DNA of 64,000 nt from Nageia nagi (lineage: Eukaryota; Pinophyta): assembly GCA_050084985.1 (NCBI GenBank), contig JBITNC010000002.1, positions 33,108,001 to 33,172,000 on the forward strand, read 5' to 3'. Below, one piece after another: positions 24,851 to 34,920 of the stretch (the first letter of the stretch is position 1; each line of letters begins with the position of its first letter). The notes under the pieces were generated by a model. That model did not search any database and had not been told where the DNA came from. It saw nothing but the letters and a program-made list of their open reading frames with translations. Both the position numbers and the translations under genes were made by a program.

Positions 24851-27800
24851 GTATGTATGTATTTTGTAGATGATGTAAATTGTTATCTATCAATAAAGGT
24901 ATATCTACTTCAAGTAGTCTATCATCCATTAAATCATGAAGGGCATGATTTAATTGGTGGCAATGTTTAGTATCATGCCCCAATTGATGATGATAAACAT
25001 GATGTCCATACTTATCATATTTTATTAACTTAGGCTTTAGGTTTTCTTTCATTATATGATCTACCACCCTCTTAGGTTGTTTCGATGATTGTATTCCATT
25101 GATGTAATCATATTTGGATTTTAATTTCCATCTCATATATTTATGATTATGCCCTTGCCTAGCAAAGATGGATGATGATTTACCCTTTGAATTTTGCATA
25201 GGAGGTTTCGTTTTCGATGATTTTGTAATATTATAATGTGAGTATGGATTTTCATCTCTTCGTACACAATGGAGTACTCCCTCATGAATGTATTTTAGAC
25301 AACCATGAAATGTATATGGGACACATTCCATTTCATGAATCCATGGTCTACCTAAAATAATATTATATTGTTCAATGTTTTCTTCAATGATATATAATGA
25401 TGTTTGTATTGTCTTACATCCAATGGTGATGGGTAACACTATCGACCCTATTGTTGAACATAAGGAATTATTAAATGCTTTTATTTGTAATGATGGTAAA
25501 GAAGTATGAGAGAAAGGAAGATTCAATTTGTGATATGTCAATGTAGATATGATATTGACATCTAACCCTTCATCTATTAATATCCTCTTAACAATTTTAC
25601 CATTTACTTTACCAATGACATGGAGAGGTGGATCTAACCCTTGAAGTCCCTTGTTTGGTTGTCTCTCATGGTCATAAAAAGAAATTATAGGCTGATGTAT
25701 CAATGGAGGAACTTGCATTTTGGATTTTTGATTATATGATATATCAATTTATTTTTCTTGTATGTTTTAAGTTCCAATATCAACTCCATCTATTCCTATA
25801 ATAGGTTGATTACTTGGATTCCAGGTGGGTGTCACTTGACTGTAATTAGGTACAATAGATACTGTATTTACTTGATATGAAGGAAGTGAGTCTTGCTAAT
25901 TTTTTAAATTTTGATCTGAAATAGAAGTATGGTCTTCAACTTCCAAGTTATTATCTTTGATTGAATTTTGAGTTCTATTTCTCAATGCTAGACAATTTTT
26001 TGTACTATGACCTCTTTGATGGTGATAATTACAATACTCATTTTTGTTATATTTTTCTTTTTTCATAATTTTTATTTCACTGTATTTAATCTTGACCTTC
26101 TCAATTATAACTTCTTGAGCAATAACTTCTTTGAGAGTATTATATTGTTGGATTTGTAATATACTAGCTATAGGCCTTAAACAATTTTGACTGAATAATT
26201 TAACTAACTCCTCCTGAGGTAAGGTATAGGGCAGGCCATAGAGTATATCCCTCCATCATGAAATAAAGTCAACAATTGATTCATTCTGAGATTGTTTTAA
26301 TTCTACAAGATCCATAATATAAGATTCCTCTTTGATATAAATCCTAAAACGTTGTAAGAACAAGTTTGCCAATTGAGAAAATGAATAAATACTATGTCAT
26401 GGCAAATTATTATACCATTCCAAGGCTTGGGCTGCAAGCATCGTGGGGAACAAACGTATCATCAAGTCCTCATCATCAAAAATTAGGTAATTTGAAAATT
26501 TAAACCACCTTAAATGTTCCTTAGGATCCTTATTTCCTGTAAAAGGGATTATCTTAGGTATTTCAAAGTTGTAAGGTAATTTCTTCTTAGGGACACTTGG
26601 ATGGATGGGTTCATTGCAAATATTGTCATATGTCAACTTCTTGAACCTTGATATGTTCATTTCTTTATTCATGAAATCTTTCATGAAATTTTCTAATTCT
26701 TTATCTATCTAACTACCCTGAGGATGTTTTTGATATCTTTTATGATTGGTGTTTCTTTATAACTTTAGGTTTGAATTATAAGATTCATCATCAGAAAGAG
26801 ATCTTGATAACAATGATGAAGATGATAATGATGGAAGATTAGAAGATAAATGATGCCCTTGTATTGTATTTTTAAGGGTTGTAGATGGTTGTACTTTATT
26901 TTGTTGAGACTTCTCGTGAAGTAACCAACTATCTTGAACTTCTTCTTTTATCTTATCAAAAATTTGTCATTGTTTGTCAAGCTCTTGCTTTTCTTTTTCT
27001 TTGAGTTCTATATTCTTTTCTTTAAGTTCGACTTCCTCTTCTAACTTACTTTGAACATCTTCATATCTTTTACTAAAGTTTATAGTTTCTTCATAATCTC
27101 TCGCTATGTGTTTTCTCTTTGCCTCCAACTCCGCAAAAGAGGGTATCTCTCCTACCTTGAATTGTTTAGCTAAAGCTTTTCTACATTTTTCTTGCGATGA
27201 GGGTTTCTCATAGGAGTAAGGATCATAGAAGAATTTGTTTGAGATCTTACATTGAGGATTTATTTGTGAGGTTCTTACTGAATACAAGGTCATTCTATCA
27301 AAATCTTCCATACAATACTTAACCCTATGAAGTGTTTTTTGATAGGTGGGGTCAGTTATCCTAGCTTGTGAAGAGGGGCTTTGAGGTTGATAATCTAAAC
27401 TCTTGAGAGGCAATTCTCCTTGTTGATTAGAGTAAGAGTCTTGATATCTCCATACTTGGTAATTAAGAGGTGATGATAATTGTGCCCAAGCTTGACTCTT
27501 TTGGTTTGCATAAGTTTTTACATTATGCTTTTGCCTCATCTCTTCTTGTCTCATTTTGTCGACAAACTCATTGAAGGTTTTTTCATGTTGATCGTGAGAA
27601 GAACATGCTTGTTGTTATTTTTGGGATTCCCTTTGCAAAATATTCTTAGCTTTTTCATCATAGAAAATATTCCTAAGTAATTTATTTGTTGTAGGGCTAT
27701 CTTCTTTATCACATTCCCAATTTTTCATCAAGCTAGTTTGATATTTTGAAGGTATTTTTAGTGGGTTCGAACAACATTCATCCTCATAAAAATTTGTATC

Positions 27801-28541
27801 ATTATCATGATGTGTTGTTTCCCCACATGGATGTTCATTCCTAAGCTCATGTGTGTTAGCTTTGTAAATTTTATTTTTATATTTTTCATTTCTTTGTGAT
27901 TGAAATTCTTGAGATTCAATAATACAATCTATGAATTTTTTAATTCTTATGTGAGACTCTTCAATTTCTACTTGTGATGAGAGTGAACAAGTTTCATCCT
28001 TGAACTCAAGAATATCATGAGATTCATGGGAATCAATAGAAGGTCTTGTAGCCTCTAGAAGGGGAGGAGAATGAAATTGCAATTCTAAAGAATGCTCTGA
28101 AAGATCCTCAAGATTCATGTCAAACTCCTCTTCTTTAATATCATATTCATCCCAAGGTTGGGGTGAAGACATCAAGGTATCTAACTTTAGGAGGTCATAT
28201 GATTTAGCATAAGATGTTACATCAAGGCCTTTGGCATTAATACTCGATTCATATCTTAGCAAATTGGATTCATTAGGTTCGATAGTCTCGAAAGGAGATG
28301 CACAACAAGATTTTAATTTGATGAGATGTGTCAATGAGTTTTCAATCTTTATGATGGGCTCATTATTTTCAGTGTCAAACTCATCCCATGATGAGGGTGA
28401 AGGAATGGAAGAACTATACTCTAGCTCTTCATGGGATCTAACAAGGCTTTCTAAGGATTGAAGAAGAGGTATAGTACATTGTTCTATTTCTGCTAAGTAT
28501 GCTAAAAGCTTTTCAATGTCGATATAAAAATCACTCTTCAT
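24798..28541 (-). pseudogene. Element B gag-protease polyprotein, lightly broken
   Basis: One reading frame of about 1,250 codons, interrupted by several stops (for example near 27612, 26964 and 26394). The N-terminal ~310 codons (28541-27615) are acidic, with a repeated SP--WDE(F/Y)D motif. Next is a charged coiled segment (26967-27110, rich in E and K). The capsid core is at 26397-26684 (RLFPTMLAAQALEWYNNLP). A C-x2-H-type motif follows (CNYHHQRGHSTKNC, about 25990-26035). The aspartic protease is at 24798-25718: ILIDEGLDVNII, then NIILGRPWIHEM. The catalytic box is D-E-G rather than the usual D-[ST]-G. No RT follows. The first ATG at 28541 is the natural start because non-coding leader precedes it. 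Confidence 0.75.
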
Positions 28542-29744
28542 GACCTTTGAAGTAGAATAGGTATCTAAGGTTGTCTTGGCAAGATGTGACCATAGTCTTT
28601 GTATTTTTTTGTTTTACTTTGATAGAAAAAGGAACATAATTCAAAAGTGCAATCAAAACAAACCTCATAATGATCAAATTCCTTTAAGGCCTTATGAAAT
28701 GCATTTAAAAAAGTAAAATACATTTATGCATATTACCCTCCTAAACATTCATGTCCATTTACTTATCTTATTTTAATGTGATACAATCAAAAGTTTATTT
28801 TAAGTGGACTTTGACCTTAATAAACCCCGTTGTTCTTTTTTTAATTATAATGTGATTCATTATCCAACCTCTTAATGATGTTCATTAACTCCTTCCAGTT
28901 GTGGAAGTTTTATATGTGATAAATTTCTCTTCTTACTAGTCACATACTCTTCGACCTCCAATGGAGTGGTAAGAGCAGACTTAGTAAAAAGCCATTAAGT
29001 GTAGATAAATTAATTAAGTGAGGTTCAATTACTCCTCCAAGAGTCACATATCCCTTTGACCTCCAATGGAGTGGTAAGGGTAGACATATTTAAGAATTTT
29101 AATGTGAAGTATATTTCCAAATAAGATGTGAATAAATTTTACCTCTTTCATTTAACTTATTTCTGATCACTTAGGATCGCTTGAAGCGTAAACGTGAGAG
29201 CATACTTTGTTAAGTGAAAGTACTTAGTGTATTCGAATCCATCCAATTCATTAACCTTTTAATATGATTTATACTACCCAAAAACCTGATTTATTTCCTT
29301 AAGTTCATTCCAAATTAAGTGTGATTTATTTACTCCTTCCAATTGTGGAAGTATTATGTGTAGTAAATTACCTCCTCTTACTAGTCACATATCCCTTCGA
29401 CCTCCAATGGAGTGGTAAGGGCAGACTTGGTAAGAGGTCATTATGTGTGATATATTAACCAAATTAATAATAGTGTGAATGTGAAAGAAAAGAAGAATTA
29501 ATTACTCCTTCTTATCAGGTCTATTCTGGTCACCTTAGATCACACGAAGCGTAAAGGGAGAGCATAAGTAGACAAGATAAAAAGTATTAATGTGTACATA
29601 CCCTTCACCCAAAACATGAAAATAAATACATAACATTTTACATAAAGTAAATTAATAAAAAAATACATTTAACCTTTTCTATTCATTCCTATATGCATTC
29701 TAGGCAAAGGAATCACAGTCAAAAGTATCCTTCTATTTTAACAA

Positions 29745-29816
29745 TATTATATATATATATATATATATATATTTATTTATTTATTTTATTTTTATTTTTG
29801 TTTTTTTTTTTTTTTA
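29745..29816. repeat. (TA)n and T-rich low-complexity tract
   Basis: About 13 TA dinucleotides, then TTTA repeats and a run of 15 or more T. Confidence 0.9.
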
Positions 29817-30129
29817 GAAATAACAAAAGGATACGAGACTACCTGGAGTAAGAGTCACTGGCATTTAAATAGAGATTGTTGGCATTTCTTTTGAGTCATC
29901 GGCATCCGATTCCAATCGCTGGCATTTATATAACAGACATTTGTAAATCACTGGTGTTCCTTTTGAGTCACTAGCATCCGATTCCAATCATTGGCATTTC
30001 TGCAATAGATTTCCTATAAAAGCACAGATCACAAAATTTAAAGTTAGTATATGGAAAAATTTGAATAAACCGGATAACAGAAATGTAGAATTATTTTCAA
30101 CATAAACAAAAAACCTCCCTATCAATGAT

Positions 30130-30153
30130 TGAGGGGCCCTCCTTCTAGTGCCA
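30130..30153 (-). other. Element B primer-binding site
   Basis: Read on the minus strand just inside the 5' LTR, after a short spacer, is TGGCACTAGAAGGAGGG. It starts with TGG as expected for a tRNA 3' end complement. I cannot assign the tRNA with certainty. Confidence 0.6.
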
Positions 30154-30156
30154 GAA

Positions 30157-31005
30157 TTTTACAGTGAAAATAGAGCTAGAATGTAGAATAACATAAAATA
30201 CAATTATTCTTAGATTTTCACTAAACCTCAAATTATGTAAAATAGGTAGAAATGTTGTAATTGTGAATTGATATTGATTTTCAGCTCAAACTACAATTTG
30301 CCCTTGCAAGGGACTTTTACAAATGCCATTTTGCCAAAATAAGAGTATTAGATCTCCATTGTTTTTGATTTGCTTGCTTCTCTCCTTAATATGGACAACC
30401 TGTAAATCCTACACACATGCAAAAGACAATAACATCAAAGCATCTATGTATGACATGTATTAAATTGAAGCTAGCATAAAATAATAAAAGGTATGAGCTC
30501 ACAAGATTTTTGCAGCATTACCCTACTCCAAAAATTGGGTCAAGATTCGGTTTCTATTGCTTTGTATTAGCTTGTATTTATAGATTTTGGGTGAGATGTT
30601 CCAAGGCTAGTAAGGGGAAGTGAAAAGCCATCGTAGGTCATAACTGACCCCCTCTATCCACATCATCTTGGAAGAATGAGACATTACAACTTTCTTTTAT
30701 TATTTTGGTTTTTATTTGACTGTTACAGAGTCACCAACGATTACTAGGTAGACACCGATGATCATCCTAAAATGCCGACGTTTGTTTTGGGTTGTCAACG
30801 ACTAGTTTTCATTTTTATAACAATATTAAAATGACCACCAAATAGCTAATTTTTGTCGAAAAGGGGCCATTTGACCACTCATTTTGCATGTACTCGATGA
30901 GAGCTATCCAATAATATGGTTTTTAAACCTATTTTATATTTTCACAAAGAGTTATGATTATTCCAATGTTTACTAGTTAACAAGGGATATTTTTAGGTGT
31001 CTACA
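30157..31005 (-). repeat. Element B 5' LTR
   Basis: 849 bp, same length as the left LTR. The plus-strand start reads TTTTACAG where the other copy has TGTTACAG, so the terminal CA of this LTR (element sense) is mutated. The other end is GTCTACA. Confidence 0.85.
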
Positions 31006-31010
31006 CATTG
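31006..31010. other. Target site duplication of B, right
   Basis: CATTG immediately after the LTR end GGTGTCTACA; identical to 19331-19335. Confidence 0.9.
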
Positions 31011-32200
31011 AACCATACTCATAATGATCACATCCTGCAAACTGGTAGCCCCATCGCAATCCTTCACCACCTCAAATTGATACTTAGAACCTTGAGGACC
31101 AAAGCTCAATTTGGCAAAATACAATTATGTAAATAAAATGAAATTCCACATATTTATAAACTAAATAGAACCCCCTTTTCTTAAAATTCATTATTAATTA
31201 TTCTTTTTATTCTAAATTGGTCCTCTTTCATCATTAATTGGATACAAGCTCATCTTAAGTTTAATTTTCATCCCCTTTTGGTCTCCTAAACCTTGTGACA
31301 CTATTAGGAGTTTAGCATTGTCGCTAGGTTAAAAGATTTTTTTTCTAAAAATGATCTATCATTGAATCCAAAAACCATCTACATGAAATGAAATTAAGCA
31401 TTTAAGTACATGATTAAACCTATTTTATCAAAAAGCCCTCTTTGAGCAAGTTGCTAAAATTAAATAGTAAATGGTCATCAAATTTTACAAAATTTGATTA
31501 TTTTCCATGAAAAACATAAGATTTTCACTTCTTGAGTGTAGTATAGATATATATAAGTTGTTCCTTTTAGAAATTAAATTATATATTCCAACATTATCAC
31601 TATGTTCCTAGCAACGCTACTACATTAATAAGGTAAAATAATGTCTATTTCAAAAAAAATTATCTGGATCTATGATAAGATTGAGAAAAATTTATTTCAT
31701 TTCTTTCAATGCATTACAATTTTTTCATTACATGCTTATTATCTTGATATCAAGTTCATATTGTATTTTTAGAAAATATTGTGTATTATTCATTTCCCAT
31801 GATATCTATTGTAATTTATTTTCATATTATAAATGATAGAACAAATTATGATAAAATATACTTTGGTATCATAACTTGCCATTATTTGTTATAATATGTA
31901 TTGTGTATCAAATAGTACTTATCTTACATATTTTCAAAACCTTTTATTTATTGCTTATCATAAATGATGCTTATCGAGTAAAATCACAAAAATTTACTTA
32001 TCCAATAAAATCACAAAAATTTACTTATCATAAATGATACTTATCATATAATATCATATTATATGTCAAAATTATTTTTTTGTATCATATTTTTGCTCTT
32101 ATCATTGGTTTCATTTGTAAAGGAGGGATACTCTTATCACTTGATGCCTTTGTAAGGAAGGTTCATTCTTATTGGGAAATCTATGAAAACCTTGTATTTT
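31011..32200. other. Element A internal region right of nested B
   Basis: Continuation of A. A minus-strand frame of about 40 codons at 31011-31120 (FAKLSFGPQGSKYQFEVV) ends at B's target site and may be an upstream exon of the antisense PMD gene. A word similar to cctagcaacgctgc occurs at 31611 and, inverted, near 31315; related copies are at 15033 and 19031. Otherwise AT-rich and unassigned. Confidence 0.4.
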
Positions 32201-32214
32201 TGGAAACAAAGTTG

Positions 32215-32420
32215 ATCATTCTTATCATTTGACATATTTGTAAGGAAGTATCATTCTTATCATTTGACACATTTGTAAGGAAGGATCATTCTTATCATTT
32301 GACACATTTGTAAGGAAGGATCATTCTTATCATTTGACACCTTTGTAAGGAAGGGCTAGTCTTATCATTTAACACCTTTTTAAGAAAAGGTCATTCTTAT
32401 CATGTGGCACCTTTGTAAAT
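32215..32420. repeat. 35-bp tandem array, about six copies
   Basis: The word tcattcttat begins at 32251, 32286 and 32321, an exact 35-bp period. More decayed units lie on both sides. Each unit also contains catttgacac and tttgtaaggaagga. The array lies about 440 bp before A's 3' LTR, the hypervariable 3' region of Tat-type elements. Confidence 0.9.
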
Positions 32421-32840
32421 AAGGACCTTTCATATCACAAATCCATGGTATCATGGTGGCTTGTGAAGCCAAGATGATCACATAAATTGGAAATCTATCT
32501 TCATACTCTTAGTGGGTAAGTCACCAAGGATAGGTTTGATATGTTATCATTTACATGGTTTACATATTATGATGTTTAATGTCTGTATTTGAGATATCTT
32601 GCATAAAAATATTTCTTGACTAAGTTCTTTTTAAGTTAATTTATCTTTTCCTTAGATTTCTCCTATGATGAGGGGTCCATCATGTCCCAACAAAGCCAAA
32701 GAGGAGGCATAATATAGGTTAAAAATTGGGGCATCCAAAGATGTCATCATCAGATAACTTGTTAGGGAGTACTTTCATACTTGTTATACTTTGAATTTAT
32801 GATTTGGTTATCTTTTGTCCCAAAAGCATCAAACCATATT

Positions 32841-32854
32841 CAAAGTGGGGCATT
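32841..32854 (+). other. Element A polypurine tract
   Basis: caaagtggggcatt immediately before the LTR start TGTTAACACC. It is nearly the same as the tract of element C (minus strand, 33903-33920). Confidence 0.8.
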
Positions 32855-33574
32855 TGTTAACACCTATAAAGGAATTTTAATTTAATTAAAATACACTTTT
32901 AGGTATTCAAAATTATTTATTTAATTAATTAAATGAATTCTCTTATCATTATACACTCTCATCTACCTTTATATTTTATGATAGTAGATCAACCTGGCAT
33001 AACAATAATCCTAAGTAGGATCCTTAGCACTATTCCTATTACCTATAAAGGTATAGAGGTTGTGCATAATCAATTATGACATGATCGTGAATCCTTGATA
33101 GGTGGCAATTACTTGTGTCATTCTTAATTGAGATATTTCTTAATTACACCTATCATATATGGGTTTTGTTATACTCTAAGTTTCACATTTTTGTGATCAT
33201 TTACATCCATTTATGTGTGATATTTTGAGCTTTGAAAAGACAATGATAATGTTGAGGGAAAGGTTGAGGTAATTTGGAATGGTAATTGGGCAGCATCATT
33301 AGGATCCTAGTATTGACATTGAGTACTTGAGCTTGAATTGGTGGCTTCTTTCTTCATAGAAGCTCATCATTCATCTTCTTTCAATTGAATATCATCGTTA
33401 TTCATCATGATAGATAAAATACAAGTTTATATCTTCCATAAATCTAATTTGATAAGTCAATGTCAATTAGGTCATTATCATCTTTCATGTCATCATTCAC
33501 TATTATTTCATGGTTAATTGGTTGAATTGAATATGTTGTGAATAAATGTCATTATTATTATTATGGTCATAACA
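32855..33574 (+). repeat. Element A 3' LTR
   Basis: About 720 bp, TGTTAACACC to CATAACA. Aligns with 12121-12826 through shared words such as ttaattaaaata, cctattacctataaaggt and tcatggttaattggtt. Confidence 0.8.
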
Positions 33575-33902
33575 AATAGATAAGAATATCCAAATTCCAA
33601 TCTTGATAAGGCAATGTTGAAGAACACCTAAAGGGAGTATGCCACTATTAAGCTCTAATTAAGTTTCCAAATCTATCTTGATAATGGACTAATGTGTATA
33701 TGGGATTTATAGGTGATTCCATGGTATAATCCACTCCTTAGATCGACACCCACACCATGTTCCAATCATCACCTACAAAACATAATACATATAAGTCCAT
33801 TATTATAGATTATAATAAAATAATATTGATAATAATGAAATAATATGAAATAGATTTTTAATGATTATAAGTAATTACATAAATTAAATTTATGTAACTA
33901 CA
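33575..33902 (-). repeat. Proximal part of element C's 3' LTR
   Basis: On the minus strand the LTR would start TGTAGTTACATAAATTT at 33902, directly after the tract CCAAAGTGGGGCAAA. The left side ends at A's target site, so A interrupts this LTR. No second copy exists in the window to confirm it. Confidence 0.5.
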
Positions 33903-33920
33903 TTTGCCCCACTTTGGAAG
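33903..33920 (-). other. Element C polypurine tract
   Basis: Minus-strand CTTCCAAAGTGGGGCAAA before a TG start. Same core as A's tract, placed downstream of C's integrase as expected. Confidence 0.6.
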
Positions 33921-34920
33921 TATAATTGAAAAATACAGGTGTTTGGAAATTATTCATTCCAAAGTAAAAAAGACAAAGAAGGCTTCCATGAATTATTTTT
34001 TTATGATGATCATCCACTTCATGCCCCCTTTTTGACTTTGATGCTCTTTATCACCAAGGCAAGAAATAAGGATTCAAAGAAAACATTTGCAAAACAACAT
34101 TCTCTTGGAATTAATAACCATATATCCAAAGGAATCATGGATGGAAATGACCTATAATATTTGTGTGCTTATGTGAAGTACAATCATCTACCAATGAAGG
34201 TCATTTATAACTTTGTCCTTAATTTTGTGGAAAATATGATAATCACAAATGATAATACCTTATTATGTTGCTTGATTATATCAAAATGAACTTATTTGAA
34301 GATGAAAACAATCTCAAGAGACCCCAAGAAATCCTCTACCCAAAATAGAAGCATGATTATGTGTGAAAAGAGGACTAATGATGACCCATGGAGGACCAAT
34401 GGTGTTCCTTTTCCTAATTCTATTTTTTCCTAAAATCATTATGGCAAGTAGATATCAAAGCATATACTATGATTTTTTATACTTATTCTAAATACTATGA
34501 TTAGAAGCCTCAACAAATAACATCAACATTCCATTTGGAACCCTATGACTGAAACCTCCCTTGGTACCCACCAAGGTCAATCAATTATGTTTTATATTTT
34601 TGTAGATATTTTGATTTTTTTTATAGTTTTTATAAAGTAATAAACCTTATCATCATGTTAGCTAATAAATACATGTTATATAATCATGATAAATTTTAAA
34701 ATTATCAATTTTAACTATTTAACATACTAAATAAGTCATCTAGAGTTTACATAAATTAAATCCACACAAAAAGAGTATCAAGAAAAGGATCACTATTAGC
34801 CCATTAAGGACCAATGATAGTCTATTTTTTGCAAAATAATTGTTTAAATTTTAGTTTTTCATCATCTTTTTTTTTGTACTTTTTCATTTGTCATTATTTT
34901 TAAGTGATAAATTGTTCATG
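33921..34920 (-). other. Element C 3' untranslated region
   Basis: About 1 kb between the integrase end and the PPT. One small plus-strand frame (33939-34157) has no recognisable domain and is probably chance. Short words (ccatggaggaccaatg near 34390, ccattaaggaccaatg near 34800) recur loosely. Confidence 0.45.

Larger units (their letters stand above)
28560..30156 (-). other. Element B leader region with repeats
   Basis: No coding frame. Contains a ~455-bp repeat: tactagtcacata-ccttcgacctccaatggagtgg occurs near 28936 and 29391, with a partial copy near 29040, and a gaagcgtaaa-g-gagagcat phrase recurs near 29182 and 29548. A (TA)n tract (29747-29771) with T-rich sequence follows, then a 72-bp duplication at 29888-30000 (cttttgagtca--ggcatcc). 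Confidence 0.7.
19336..31005 (-). mobile_element. Element B: RT-less gag-protease LTR retrotransposon (TR-GAG type)
   Basis: Two 849-bp LTRs (19336-20184 and 30157-31005) bound the element. It is flanked by perfect CATTG target duplications (19331-19335 and 31006-31010). The polypurine tract beside the left LTR and the primer site beside the right LTR show that it reads on the minus strand. Coding capacity is one long gag-protease frame (28541 down to 24798). The 4.6 kb from the protease to the PPT is repeat-rich and shows no RT, RNase H or integrase. The layout fits the described TR-GAG class of non-autonomous plant elements. B interrupts element A and is younger: by eye its LTRs differ at about 5% over the first 160 bp. 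Confidence 0.85.
12121..33574 (+). mobile_element. Element A: RT-less LTR retrotransposon with gag and antisense PMD gene (contains nested B)
   Basis: Two related LTRs (12121-12826 and 32855-33574) share the start TGTTAA-ACC and end ATAACA. They are flanked by GATAG and AATAG, a 5-bp target duplication with one G/A change. A polypurine tract (caaagtggggcatt) lies directly before the right LTR, so A reads on the plus strand. Without the nested element B the internal region is about 8.4 kb. It holds a gag (about 15.05-16.75 kb), an antisense plant-mobile-domain gene (17.1-18.8 kb) and a 35-bp array (32.2-32.4 kb). No RT, RNase H or integrase motif was found, so A would depend on another element for movement. 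The PPT and 3' array suggest a Tat-like gypsy origin (inference). Confidence 0.75.

Noticed and set aside
33939-34157. 72-codon plus-strand frame with an ATG
   Set aside because: No recognisable domain; lies in element C's 3' untranslated region; length not unusual for chance.
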